DNA of 64,000 nucleotides from Microbacterium barkeri (lineage in GTDB: Bacteria; Actinomycetota; Actinomycetes; Actinomycetales; Microbacteriaceae). The notes under the pieces were generated by a model, which did no database searches, was not told where the DNA came from, and saw nothing but the letters and a program-made list of their open reading frames with translations. The stretch covers positions 310,001 to 374,000 of the forward strand of contig NZ_BSEJ01000001.1 of NCBI RefSeq assembly GCF_027921765.1, written 5' to 3'. A program made the translations under genes and the position numbers. Below, in pieces: positions 41,959 through 50,207 of this stretch. Positions within the stretch are counted from its first letter, which is position 1. Every line of letters starts with the position of its first letter.

Positions 41959-43104
41959 ATGCCGTTCCCGCCGCTCGTCGAGCCCGTCCCCGCGCTGAGC
42001 GCCGCCGAGCAGCGGCGCACGGCCCGCCACCGCTCGCTCGCTGCGCTCGGCGATGACGGGCAGCGCCGGCTCGCTGCGGGGCACGTCGCGATCGTCGGCG
42101 CGGGCGGGCTCGGCTCCCCGGCCGTGCTCGCCCTCGCCGCCGCCGGTGTCGGGACGCTCACGGTGATCGACGACGACGACGTGGAGCTGACCAACCTGCA
42201 GCGGCAGGTCATCCACCGCCTCTCCGACGTCGGGGCGCCGAAGGTCGACAGCGCCGTGCGCGTCGCGGGCGAGATCGCACCGGAGGTGCGGGTGCGGGCC
42301 ATCCGGGAGCGCCTCACGGACGACAGCGCGGCGCGCCTCCTCGAGGGCGCCGACGTCGTGCTCGACGGCTCCGACCTCTTCTCGACGCGCTCGGCCGTCG
42401 CGGCGGCCTGCGCGACATCGGGCACGCCGCTCGTCTGGGGCACCGTCCAGGAGACCGACGCGCAGCTCACGGTCTTCTGGTCGCGCCCTCCCGCTGGCGT
42501 CGCGCCCGTCGTGCTCGACGACCTCTACCCGGCTGATCGCATCGGCGAGCCGCCCACGTGCGCCGCCGTGGGCGTGCTCGGGCCCCTCTGCCTGCAGCTC
42601 GGAGCCCTCATGGCGACGCAGGCGATCGCGCTCCTCGCGGGCGTCGGCGACCCGCTCGTCGGCCGCCTGCTGCTCATCGACGCGCTCGGCACGCGCTTCC
42701 GCGAGATCCCGCTGCGCGGTGCGCCGCAGTCGCGCGAGGGCGGGGCGACCAGCCGACCGCGCACGGTGACCGCGTCCGACTCTCCCGCGCACCCGATCGA
42801 GATCGTGCCGGTCGACGCCGCGGCTGCCGAGCTCGCGGGCCCCGCCGCCCCGATCGTGATCGACGTGCGCGAGGCCGAGGAGCTCGAGGCGGGCATCGTG
42901 CCCGGCTCGCGTCACATCCCCCTCGCCGACCTACTCGACGCGCCCGAGCGCGTCGCCCGCGAGGTCGGCGACCGCCCCGTGCTCATCGTGTGCCAGATCG
43001 GGGGCCGAGCGCGGCGGGCGGCGACGGCCCTCGCCCCCTTCACGCGAGCGAGGGTGCTCGATGGCGGCTACGCGGCATGGCGCGAGAGGGAGGACGCGCG
43101 GTGA
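41959..43104 (+). CDS. moeB: MoeB/ThiF-type adenylyltransferase with C-terminal rhodanese domain
   Basis: A 381-residue protein that should adenylate the C-terminal Gly of MoaD and load sulfur for molybdopterin synthase. The ThiF fold (about 25-265) shows VGAGGLGSPAVLALAAAGVG and DDDDVELTNLQRQVIH. A rhodanese domain (about 280-380) carries the active-site Cys in VLIVCQIGGRARR. The fusion resembles eukaryotic MOCS3. The two CxxC pairs that bind zinc in E. coli MoeB are missing: the first is replaced by VVLDDLYP and only PPTCAAVGVLGP remains. ATG at 41959. The next gene starts in a GTGA overlap. Confidence 0.88.
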   Translation: MPFPPLVEPVPALSAAEQRRTARHRSLAALGDDGQRRLAAGHVAIVGAGGLGSPAVLALAAAGVGTLTVIDDDDVELTNLQRQVIHRLSDVGAPKVDSAVRVAGEIAPEVRVRAIRERLTDDSAARLLEGADVVLDGSDLFSTRSAVAAACATSGTPLVWGTVQETDAQLTVFWSRPPAGVAPVVLDDLYPADRIGEPPTCAAVGVLGPLCLQLGALMATQAIALLAGVGDPLVGRLLLIDALGTRFREIPLRGAPQSREGGATSRPRTVTASDSPAHPIEIVPVDAAAAELAGPAAPIVIDVREAEELEAGIVPGSRHIPLADLLDAPERVAREVGDRPVLIVCQIGGRARRAATALAPFTRARVLDGGYAAWREREDAR

Positions 43105-44339
43105 GCGGCCGCCTGCGCACCGTGGAGGAGCATCTCGCGGCCATCCTCGCGGAGGTCCGCGCCCTCGACCCGGTCGAGGTCCCGCTCGCCGCAGCGGTCG
43201 GGCGCGTGCTCGCCGAGGCGCTGCGGGGGCGCGTCGACATCCCGGTGTTCGACAACTCCGCGATGGACGGCTTCGCGGTCCGCTTCGACGACGTCGCCGA
43301 CGCGAGCCCGGAGCGCGCCGTCACCCTGCGCGTCGTCGCCGATCTGCCCGCGGGCGACCCTGCCGACCCGGCGCTCGGCGCAGGGGAGGCCATCCGCATC
43401 ATGACCGGGGCGCCCGTGCCGACGGCTGCCGACGCGATCGTGCCGTTCGAGGACACGCGCGACGGCCTCGCCGCGTCGCTCGGCGAGATCGCGGTGCTCC
43501 GGGCGCCGCGCCGCCGCAGCGCTCACATCCGGAGACGGGGCGAGGACCTCCGCGCGGGCGACGAGGTGCTCCCGGCCGGGACCGTGCTCACTCCCCATGC
43601 CCTCGGCGCCGCGGCCGCCGCCGGCATCGGCGGTGCGGTGCGGGTGCACCGCCGCCCTCGAGTCGTGGTCCTCTCCACCGGCAGCGAGCTCGTGCCGGCG
43701 GGCGAGCCCCTGGCCCGCGGCCAGATCCCCGAGTCCAACTCGACCCTGCTCGCGGGGCTCGCCGCCGCGGCAGGGGCCGAGATCGTGCGCGTGGCCGTGT
43801 CGTCCGACGATGAGCAGGCGTTCGCCGAGCTCCTGCACGCGGCACACGACGCGGATGCGGTGATCACCTCCGGTGGGGTCAGCGCGGGCGCGTACGAGGT
43901 CGTGAAGAACGCGCTCGCCGGGCAGGTCGCCTTCGTCAAGGTCGCGATGCAGCCCGGCAAGCCGCAGGCCTTCGGCCGGCTCGCCGACGGCCCGCTGCTG
44001 TTCGGCCTCCCGGGCAATCCCGTGAGCGCCGCGGTGTCGTTCGAGGTGTTCGTGCGCCCCGCGCTGCGCGCGATGCAGGGCATCCGGGACACCGCTCGCC
44101 CCGTCCTCCGGCTGCCCGCCGCGGTCGGATGGCGCACGCCCGCGGGGCGACGCCAGTACCTGCCGGCGATCGTGGACACATCGGACCCCGCGCGCTGGTC
44201 GGTGCGCCCGGCCGCACCGGGCGGATCGGGCTCTCATCTCGCGGGGAGCCTCGCCGCGGCGACGGCGTACGCGGTCGTGCCCGCGGAGGTCGACGCTGTC
44301 GCGGCGGGCGACCCCGTGGATGTCATGCTGTTGTCATGA
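43101..44339 (+). CDS. moeA: molybdopterin molybdenumtransferase MoeA
   Basis: A 412-residue enzyme that inserts molybdate into adenylylated molybdopterin. N-terminal MoeA domains (about 1-170) with DIPVFDNSAMDGFAVRF and RIMTGAPVPTAADAIVPFED precede the MogA-like binding domain (about 175-320; STGSELVPAGEP, ITSGGVSAGAYEVVK, FGLPGNPVSAAVSFEVF). A C-terminal beta domain follows. The start is GTG at 43101, overlapping the moeB stop (GTGA), and the stop overlaps moaC (ATGA). Complete. Confidence 0.95.
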   Translation: MSGRLRTVEEHLAAILAEVRALDPVEVPLAAAVGRVLAEALRGRVDIPVFDNSAMDGFAVRFDDVADASPERAVTLRVVADLPAGDPADPALGAGEAIRIMTGAPVPTAADAIVPFEDTRDGLAASLGEIAVLRAPRRRSAHIRRRGEDLRAGDEVLPAGTVLTPHALGAAAAAGIGGAVRVHRRPRVVVLSTGSELVPAGEPLARGQIPESNSTLLAGLAAAAGAEIVRVAVSSDDEQAFAELLHAAHDADAVITSGGVSAGAYEVVKNALAGQVAFVKVAMQPGKPQAFGRLADGPLLFGLPGNPVSAAVSFEVFVRPALRAMQGIRDTARPVLRLPAAVGWRTPAGRRQYLPAIVDTSDPARWSVRPAAPGGSGSHLAGSLAAATAYAVVPAEVDAVAAGDPVDVMLLS

Positions 44340-44818
44340 CCTTCACGCACCTGGATGCCGCGGGCCACGCCCGCATGGTCGACGTCACGGCCAAGCAGCC
44401 CACGGTCCGCTCCGCGACAGCGCGCGGCTTCGTGCGCTGCGCACGCGCGACGGCCGACGCTCTGCGCGACGGCGCCGTGCCGAAGGGCGACGTCCTGGCT
44501 GTCGCGCGCATCGCGGGGATCCAGGGAGCCAAGCGCTGCGCCGAGCTCCTGCCGCTCGCGCACGTGATCGGCGTGCACGGTGCACGCGTCGACCTCGCCG
44601 TGGAGGACGAGGGCGTCGCGATCGAGGCGGAGGTCCGCACCGCCGACCGGACGGGCGTCGAGATGGAGGCCCTCACGGCCGTGACGGTGGCGGCGCTCGC
44701 GGTCGTCGACATGATCAAGGGCATCGACCGATCCGCGGCGATCGAGAGCGCGCGCATCGTCGCGAAGTCCGGCGGGCGCTCCGGCGACTGGATCCGCGAC
44801 GGCGAGGCACCGGCATGA
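44336..44818 (+). CDS. moaC: cyclic pyranopterin monophosphate synthase MoaC
   Basis: A 160-residue enzyme that converts the MoaA product to cyclic pyranopterin monophosphate. Family signatures are FTHLDAAGHARMVDVTAK at the N-terminus, the central GIQGAKRCAELLPLAHVIG, MEALTAVTVAALAVVDMIKG and the KGIDR active-site region. The start is ATG at 44336 in an ATGA overlap with moeA. The moaD start overlaps its stop in the same way. Length and motifs are normal. Confidence 0.96.
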   Translation: MTFTHLDAAGHARMVDVTAKQPTVRSATARGFVRCARATADALRDGAVPKGDVLAVARIAGIQGAKRCAELLPLAHVIGVHGARVDLAVEDEGVAIEAEVRTADRTGVEMEALTAVTVAALAVVDMIKGIDRSAAIESARIVAKSGGRSGDWIRDGEAPA

Positions 44819-45048
44819 CGCGTGTGCGCTACTTCGCCGCCGCAGAGGAGGCCGCGGGCGTCGCCGAGGAGGAGCGCACGGAGGCGACGCTCGACGCGCT
44901 CCGCGCGGCGCTCGTCGCCGACCACCCGGCCCTCGGGTCCGTGCTGCCGCGCTGTGCCGTCCTCGTCGACGGCGAGCGCCGCGACGACGACGCTCCGCTC
45001 GCGGGCGCCGGGCACGTGGACGTGCTGCCGCCGTTCGCGGGCGGGTGA
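44815..45048 (+). CDS. moaD: molybdopterin synthase small subunit MoaD
   Basis: A 77-residue ubiquitin-like sulfur carrier. It opens VRYFAAAEEAAGV and ends in the essential Gly-Gly (LPPFAGG), the site adenylated by MoeB and thiocarboxylated before sulfur transfer to the precursor on MoaE. ATG at 44815 overlaps the moaC stop. It is the last gene of the moeB-moeA-moaC-moaD operon. Its partner moaE is encoded on the opposite strand, 3 nt beyond its stop. Confidence 0.93.
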   Translation: MTRVRYFAAAEEAAGVAEEERTEATLDALRAALVADHPALGSVLPRCAVLVDGERRDDDAPLAGAGHVDVLPPFAGG

Positions 45049-45051
45049 GCC

Positions 45052-45489
45052 TCAGCCCCCGATGCCCTTCCAGGCGGCCGTGCCGTCGGCCTCGACCTGG
45101 CGCTTCCACACGGGGAGCTCGCGCTTGATGTCCTCGATGAGCTGACGGCACGCCGCGAACGCCTCGGCTCGGTGCGCCGACGAGGCCGCGATGACCACCG
45201 CCGCGTCGCCCACGCCCAGGCGCCCGACGCGGTGGCTCACGGCGACCGTCGCGCCGTGGTCCGCGGCGGCCCGCTCGGCGAGCGATGCGAGCACGCGCTC
45301 GGCGTCCGGATGCGCGGTGTACTCGAGCGCCACGACCGCTCCCCCGGCGTCCGGGTCGTGGTCGCGCACACGGCCGACGAACGACGTCTCCGCGCCTGCG
45401 CGCGGATCGTCGACGGCCGCGAGGTGCGCGGCGACGTCGAGCGGCTCGGCCCTGATGCGCGCGATCGCGACCCGACCGGCGCCGGTCAC
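45052..45489 (-). CDS. moaE: molybdopterin synthase catalytic subunit MoaE
   Basis: A 145-residue catalytic subunit that pairs with MoaD to convert precursor Z to molybdopterin. Conserved parts are SFVGRVRDHDPDAGG, VVALEYTAHPDAE, VSHRVGRLGVGDAAVVIAAS and the active-site Lys region IEDIKRELPVWKRQV. The start is GTG at 45489, overlapping the mogA stop (GTGA), so it is coupled to mogA. It converges tail-to-tail on moaD with no terminator between. Confidence 0.94.
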   Translation of the reverse strand: MTGAGRVAIARIRAEPLDVAAHLAAVDDPRAGAETSFVGRVRDHDPDAGGAVVALEYTAHPDAERVLASLAERAAADHGATVAVSHRVGRLGVGDAAVVIAASSAHRAEAFAACRQLIEDIKRELPVWKRQVEADGTAAWKGIGG

Positions 45490-45983
45490 GCGTGGTCTCC
45501 GCCGTCGAGCTGCGACACGACGTGCCCGGCGACCGAGAGCACGACCGGCATCCCGCTGTCCACGGCTCGCGGCGCACCGGGCAGGTTCACGACGAGCGCT
45601 GCCCCGGCGATGCCCGCGAGGCCGCGGGTCAGCATGCCGGCCGGCTTCTCCTGCGCGCCGCGACGGCGCAGCTCCTCGGCGATCCCGGGCACCTCCCGAT
45701 CGAGCACCGCGCGCGTGCCCTCGGGCGTCCGATCGCGCGGCCCGACGCCCGTGCCGCCCGTCGTCACGACGAGGCGCGCGCCGTCTGCGACCGCCTGCCG
45801 CAGAGCCGCCGAGACGGAGGCCTCGCCGTCCGGGACGACCCGCGCGGGCTCGCACCGCCATCCCGCGGCACGCAGGGCGTCGACGGCCCGCGGGCCCGCG
45901 GCGTCCTCGCGCTCCCCCGCCGCCGAGCGGTCGCTCACGGTCACGACGACCGCGAGCGGCGGCGTCTTCTCGTCCGACATCAC
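45486..45983 (-). CDS. mogA: MogA/MoaB-type molybdopterin adenylyltransferase
   Basis: A protein of about 165 residues that adenylates molybdopterin before MoeA inserts molybdenum. The MoCF_biosynth fold is marked by VVVTVSDRSAAGERED, VVTTGGTGVGPRDRTPE and the C-terminal LPGAPRAVDSGM. GTG at 45983 is 7 nt after a TAGGCT box. The adjacent ATG at 45980 is an equally good start in the same frame. First gene of a two-gene mogA-moaE operon convergent with the rest of the pathway. Confidence 0.92.
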   Translation of the reverse strand: MMSDEKTPPLAVVVTVSDRSAAGEREDAAGPRAVDALRAAGWRCEPARVVPDGEASVSAALRQAVADGARLVVTTGGTGVGPRDRTPEGTRAVLDREVPGIAEELRRRGAQEKPAGMLTRGLAGIAGAALVVNLPGAPRAVDSGMPVVLSVAGHVVSQLDGGDHA

Positions 45984-45990
45984 AACGACC

Positions 45991-45996
45991 AGCCTA
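45991..45996 (-). promoter_or_regulatory. -10 box, leaderless promoter of mogA-moaE
   Basis: TAGGCT on the minus strand, 7 nt before the GTG at 45983. Confidence 0.45.
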
Positions 45997-46014
45997 GGGC
46001 GCGATGCGGCGCGA

Positions 46015-46020
46015 TACGCT
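46015..46020 (+). promoter_or_regulatory. -10 box, leaderless promoter of CoA pyrophosphatase gene
   Basis: TACGCT preceded by GA, 7 nt before the ATG at 46028. Confidence 0.5.
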
Positions 46021-46027
46021 CGTGGCC

Positions 46028-46750
46028 ATGTCGTCCGCGCACGCACAGCTCCCGGCGTCGATGGCGCGCGCGCAGCTCGAGGCGCTCGCGGCCGACCCGG
46101 GGTTCGAAGGCCCGTGGGCGCGCGAGCGGGCGCAGCTCATGGCGGGCGCCACTCGGCCCGCGGCCGTCCTCGTGCTGTTCGGCATCCTCGACGCGCTCCC
46201 CGCATCCGCCGGGCACGATCGCTGCGCGGTCTCGAGCGACCTCGACGTGCTGCTGCTCGCGCGCGCGACCACCCTGCGCTCCCATGCAGGGCAGATCGCC
46301 TTCCCGGGCGGCCGCGTGGAGCTCGGTGACCGCGACATCGTCGCGGCCGCCTTGCGGGAGGCGCGCGAGGAGACGGGGCTCGACCCCGCCGGCGTCGACG
46401 TCCTCGGCGCGCTCCGCGAGATCCCCGTGCCGGTCTCGGGCCACCTCGTGACCCCCGTGCTCGCCTGGTGGCGGCGCCCCTCGCCGGTTCGCGCGGTCGA
46501 CGCGGCCGAGTCGTCGTCCGTGTTCCGCGCTCCGGTCGCGGATCTCCTCGCCTCTGAGAACCGCCGCACCTCCCTCACTCGCCGCGGCGGGCGCGAGTGG
46601 CGCGGACCCGCGTTCGTGCTCGCGGATCCGCGCACGGGCGAGGAGCGCATCGTGTGGGGCTTCACGGCGGGTGTGCTCGACGCGATGTTCGATCGGCTCG
46701 GCTGGACCGAGCCGTGGGACGAGGGCCGGATCATCGACGTGCCGGTGTGA
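46028..46750 (+). CDS. Nudix hydrolase, CoA pyrophosphatase type
   Basis: A 240-residue Nudix enzyme of the NudL/CoAse group, which cleaves CoA and its derivatives to phosphopantetheine and 3',5'-ADP. The group motif HAGQIAFPGGRVE precedes the Nudix box (FPGGRVELGDRDIVAAALREAR followed by EETGLDP). A C-terminal extension contains RGPAFVLADPRTGEERIVWGFTAGVLDAM, typical of the group. ATG at 46028 was taken instead of the in-frame ATG at 46004 because the -10 box lies between them. Promoter region shared with the divergent mogA. Confidence 0.88.
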   Translation: MSSAHAQLPASMARAQLEALAADPGFEGPWARERAQLMAGATRPAAVLVLFGILDALPASAGHDRCAVSSDLDVLLLARATTLRSHAGQIAFPGGRVELGDRDIVAAALREAREETGLDPAGVDVLGALREIPVPVSGHLVTPVLAWWRRPSPVRAVDAAESSSVFRAPVADLLASENRRTSLTRRGGREWRGPAFVLADPRTGEERIVWGFTAGVLDAMFDRLGWTEPWDEGRIIDVPV

Positions 46751-46775
46751 TCCCGTGATCGGGGAGGATGGAGCG

Positions 46776-47609
46776 GTGACCCTCGGACTCCTCCTCGACG
46801 TCGACGGCCCGCTCGCGAGCACCGTCACCCGCACCCTGCGCGTGCCATCGATCGCGCCCGACCTCGTCGCCCTCGCGCATGCGGGTGCGCCCGTGGTGTT
46901 CAACACCGGGCGCTCGCACGCCTTCCTCGTGGAGCGGGTCATCCCGGCGCTCGCGGATGCGGGGCTCCGCGCCGACGCCCCGGTCTGGGGCGTCGGAGAG
47001 AAGGGCGCGACGTGGTTCGCGCTCGACGCGTCCGCCGAGACGCCGCGCGCCGGGCAGGTGCACGCCGACGAGGCGCTGCGGCCGCCGCAGGAGCTGCTCG
47101 ACGCCGTCCGCGCGATCGCCGTGCGCGAGCGCGACCTCATGTTCTGGGACGACACCAAGCGGACGATGATCTCCGTCGAGCAGAACGTCGACACGGCCAA
47201 CGCCGACTACCTCGCGGCGCAGCCCGCGTTCGTCGCGGCCTGCCAGGCCGTGATCGACGAGCTGGGGCTCGCCGCCGACTTCCACATCGTCCCGACGATC
47301 ATCTCGGTCGACATCGAGCATGTGACGGCGGGCAAGGCCCTCGGCGCCGAGCGCGCGCTCGGGCTCATCGAGGAGCGGATGGCCGCGCCGCGCCGCTGGT
47401 TCACGGCGGGAGACTCCCCGAGCGACTACGACATGGCCGCCTGGCTGCATGCGCGGGGCGACGACGTCGTGCACCTCGACGTGCGCCCTGCGGGCGGCGT
47501 CCCCGCCGTCGGGTTCGAGGTCATCCGCGACATCCCCACCGCGGAGCGCGCCGAGGACGACCTGACCGCCGCGCACCTCACGCGCCTGCGCGGCGACCTC
47601 GGCGCCTGA
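46776..47609 (+). CDS. HAD-superfamily (Cof-like) phosphatase
   Basis: A 277-residue HAD-type phosphatase. Motif I is LLLDVDGPLAS at the N-terminus with both Asp residues, motif II is VVFNTGRSH, motif III is the Lys in VTAGKALGAERAL, and motif IV is FTAGDSPSDYDMAAW. The large C2B-type cap between motifs II and III is typical of sugar- or nucleotide-phosphate phosphatases; the substrate is unknown. GTG at 46776 was chosen because GGAGG lies 9 nt upstream; GTG at 46755 in frame lacks this. It follows the CoA pyrophosphatase gene by 25 nt. Confidence 0.85.
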   Translation: MTLGLLLDVDGPLASTVTRTLRVPSIAPDLVALAHAGAPVVFNTGRSHAFLVERVIPALADAGLRADAPVWGVGEKGATWFALDASAETPRAGQVHADEALRPPQELLDAVRAIAVRERDLMFWDDTKRTMISVEQNVDTANADYLAAQPAFVAACQAVIDELGLAADFHIVPTIISVDIEHVTAGKALGAERALGLIEERMAAPRRWFTAGDSPSDYDMAAWLHARGDDVVHLDVRPAGGVPAVGFEVIRDIPTAERAEDDLTAAHLTRLRGDLGA

Positions 47610-47662
47610 CGGCCCCTCTGCTCCCCCGCGCGACGTAGCCTGGTGACGCGGAGGTGATGGCG

Positions 47663-48256
47663 ATGGCAGCACGCGAGCGCGAGCAGCCCGACGACCCGCG
47701 GCTCGCGGCCGCCCAGTACCGGATCGACCGCATCCGCGAGGAGCTCGGCGAGCCGGCGGATGAGGACGAGCGCCGCAGCACGGCGGGCTCCACGACCCCG
47801 GCCGATCGGCATGCCTACGTCGAGATGGTCATCCAGCAGGCGATGCGCCGCGGCGAGTTCGACGACCTGCCGGGAGCGGGCCGCCCGATCGAGGGACTCG
47901 GGACGTCGCACGACCCGGACTGGTGGATCCGCCGCAAGATCGAGCGCGAGGGGCTCACCGGGATCGGCCCGCCCGCTCTCCAGCTGCGCACCGAGCATGC
48001 CGCATTGCACGAGACCCTCGACGGCTTCTCGCGCGAGGCCGACGTGCGCGCGCATCTCGACGACTTCAACCGCCGCGTCAGGCTCGCCCGCATGCAGCTG
48101 CTCGGCGGGCCTCCCGTCGTCACGCCCATGGTCGACATCGACGCCGAGGTCGCGGCGTGGGCGGAGCGCCGCGACGAGCGTCGGCGCGCCGCCGCTCGTC
48201 CGGCAGCACCCGAGGAGCCCCCGCGCCGGGGCTTCCTCCGGCGTCGCCGCACCTGA
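47663..48256 (+). CDS. DUF1992 domain protein (DnaJ-homologue C28-like)
   Basis: A 197-residue cytoplasmic protein carrying the DUF1992 domain (about 50-120), recognised by YVEMVIQQAMRRGEFDDLPGAGRPIE and DPDWWIRRKIEREGL. This domain occurs in DNAJC28 homologues but there is no J domain here. The role is unknown. The C-terminus is Arg/Pro-rich. ATG at 47663 was chosen over GTG 47654 and ATG 47657 because it is 8 nt from a GGAGG site. It lies between the HAD and dNTPase genes. Confidence 0.85.
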   Translation: MAAREREQPDDPRLAAAQYRIDRIREELGEPADEDERRSTAGSTTPADRHAYVEMVIQQAMRRGEFDDLPGAGRPIEGLGTSHDPDWWIRRKIEREGLTGIGPPALQLRTEHAALHETLDGFSREADVRAHLDDFNRRVRLARMQLLGGPPVVTPMVDIDAEVAAWAERRDERRRAAARPAAPEEPPRRGFLRRRRT

Positions 48257-48273
48257 CTCCTCCTCCGGTCTCG

Positions 48274-48279
48274 TAGCAT
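48274..48279 (+). promoter_or_regulatory. -10 box, leaderless promoter of dNTPase gene
   Basis: TAGCAT, 7 nt before the ATG at 48287. Confidence 0.5.
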
Positions 48280-48286
48280 CGTCCCG

Positions 48287-49846
48287 ATGACCGATGCACC
48301 TTCCGGCGGCCCCACGGCCGGCGCACACGACCCCCGCACCGCCCGGCGCGTGCCCGAGGCGCTCGACGCGTACCAGCAGCGCGAGCGGAACCCGGAGTAC
48401 CGCGTCGACGTCGAGCGGATCCGCTTCTCGCCGTACTACTCGCGGCTGTCGGCCGTGACGCAGGTCATCGCGCAGGCCGGCGCGGGCCTCGCGGTGCACA
48501 ACCGGCTCACGCACTCGGTCAAGGTGGCCGCCGTCGCCCGCGGCATCGCGGTGCAGCTCGCGAACGGCGAGCATGCCGCGCTCGTGGATCGGCTCGGCGG
48601 ATGCGACCCCGTCGTGGTGCAGGCCGCCGCTGCGGCCCACGACCTCGGCCACCCGCCCTTCGGACACCTCGGCGAGCAGACCCTCGACCGGCTCGCGAAG
48701 GACCGCTTCGGCCTCCGCGAGGGCTTCGAGGGCAACGCCCAGACGTTCCGCATCATCACGCGCCTCGACGAGTATGACCGCGCGGGCGCGGGGCTCAATC
48801 TCACGGCGGCCGTGCGCGCGGCCGTGCTGAAGTACCCGTGGCTGCGGGGCGAGGGCGACGACTGGTTCGGCCGCGACGAGGCTCCGCGCGGGATCACGCC
48901 CGCGAGCCCCGGCACGGGCGCGTACAAGTTCTCGGCCTTCGCGCTCGACGTGCACGAGATGCACGAGGCCCGCGCGGCGTACCCCGAGATCGCACCCCTC
49001 CAGCAGACCGTCGAGTGCTCGGTCATGGACATCGCCGACGACATCGCCTACTCGCTCCACGACCTCGACGACTTCTACCGTGCCGGTCTGCTCAACCAGT
49101 CCACGATCTCGGCCGAGTTCCGGGCATGGCGCCGTGAGCGCGCCGAGCTGCACGCCGCCGAGCAGGGCGATCTCGTCCTCTCCCAGCGTGCTCCGGGCCG
49201 CGCCCTCGAGCTCCTGTGGCGCCGTCTCGCCGCGAAGGATCCGTGGATCGCCGACGAGGACGCGTTCGCGGACGCGGTCGCGCGCGTGAACGACGAGGTC
49301 ATCGACGGCCTGCTCGCGGTCCCCTTCGACGGCTCGATGCTGACCGAGCGCACGCTCTCGCAGTTCACGGCCGCGTGGATCGCGCGCCTGCAGCACTCGA
49401 TCGCGGTCACCGCGACCCCGCCCATCCGCTCGGGTCACGTGAGCCTCGACCGCACCGCGTGGCACGAGGTCGCTGTGCTGAAGTTCCTGCACCAGCGCTT
49501 CATCCTCGAGCGGCCCGATCTCGCGCTGTACCAGCGCGGACAGGCGAGCGTGCTCGAGCGGCTCGTCGACGGCTTCGCCGCGTGGCTCGACGATCCGCGC
49601 GACGTGCGCCGGGCGCCGCGCCGTCTGCTCGATCTCGTCGATCTCGCGGCAGAGGACTACGCGCGGGTGCGCCGCGAGGCGCCGGAGCTCGCCGACGCGT
49701 CGGATGGCGCCGAGCTCCGGCGGCGCGCCACCGGGCGCGGGATCGTCGACTACGTCGCGTCGCTCACCGACGCCCAGGCCATGCACATCGACGCGCTCAT
49801 CAACGGCTCCCCCGAGCGCCTGTGGGACGCCGGCCAGGGGCTCTGA
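48287..49846 (+). CDS. deoxyguanosinetriphosphate triphosphohydrolase-like protein (HD domain)
   Basis: A 519-residue HD-domain enzyme of the dGTPase family that splits dNTPs into deoxynucleoside and triphosphate, limiting dNTP pools or phage replication. Metal-binding HD motifs are HNRLTHSVKV (about 72), AAAHDLGHPPFGH (about 117) and the distal Asp in MDIADDIAYSLHDLDDF. The N-terminus is a Pro/Gly-rich tail. ATG at 48287 has a leaderless promoter. The last 47 bp overlap the convergent DUF2809 gene. Complete. Confidence 0.92.
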   Translation: MTDAPSGGPTAGAHDPRTARRVPEALDAYQQRERNPEYRVDVERIRFSPYYSRLSAVTQVIAQAGAGLAVHNRLTHSVKVAAVARGIAVQLANGEHAALVDRLGGCDPVVVQAAAAAHDLGHPPFGHLGEQTLDRLAKDRFGLREGFEGNAQTFRIITRLDEYDRAGAGLNLTAAVRAAVLKYPWLRGEGDDWFGRDEAPRGITPASPGTGAYKFSAFALDVHEMHEARAAYPEIAPLQQTVECSVMDIADDIAYSLHDLDDFYRAGLLNQSTISAEFRAWRRERAELHAAEQGDLVLSQRAPGRALELLWRRLAAKDPWIADEDAFADAVARVNDEVIDGLLAVPFDGSMLTERTLSQFTAAWIARLQHSIAVTATPPIRSGHVSLDRTAWHEVAVLKFLHQRFILERPDLALYQRGQASVLERLVDGFAAWLDDPRDVRRAPRRLLDLVDLAAEDYARVRREAPELADASDGAELRRRATGRGIVDYVASLTDAQAMHIDALINGSPERLWDAGQGL

Positions 49847-50207
49847 GCGCCCGCAGCGCGGCGTCCGCGCCCGCGGCGATCGCGACGCCGGCCGCATACC
49901 AGGCGAGGTCTGCGGCCGAGAACACCGTGCCGAGCACGAGCAGGAGGGGCGGGAAGGCCGCGCCCCAGCGCGCGGGGAGCCCGGTCAGCTGCAGCAGTTC
50001 GACGGCCGTGCACCAGGCGAGAGCCGCTGCCGCGACGACGAGCAGGCGCGCACGGGGAGCCGCGAACGCCGCGAGCAGGTACACGAGCACCGCGTAGAGC
50101 GCGTCGCCCGCCGCGTCGGACGCGGCGGTCTCGGGCAGAGCCGTGTGGACGAGGAGCCCCGCCGCGACCGTGAGCGCCCCCGCGACGGCGAGCGCGACGC
50201 GCCTCAC
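49800..50207 (-). CDS. DUF2809 family membrane protein
   Basis: A 135-residue membrane protein with about four hydrophobic segments (residues 3-22, 38-50, 53-72, 85-115). The family mark is the acidic pair in WCTAVELLQLTGLPARW, followed by LLLVLGTVFSAADLAWYAAGVAIAAG. Function unknown. ATG at 50207 overlaps the stop of the upstream NAD(P)-binding gene (ATGA), so the two form an operon. The 3' end overlaps the dNTPase gene by 47 bp, which might cause antisense interference. Confidence 0.8.
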   Translation of the reverse strand: MRRVALAVAGALTVAAGLLVHTALPETAASDAAGDALYAVLVYLLAAFAAPRARLLVVAAAALAWCTAVELLQLTGLPARWGAAFPPLLLVLGTVFSAADLAWYAAGVAIAAGADAALRALRAPGRRPTGARGSR

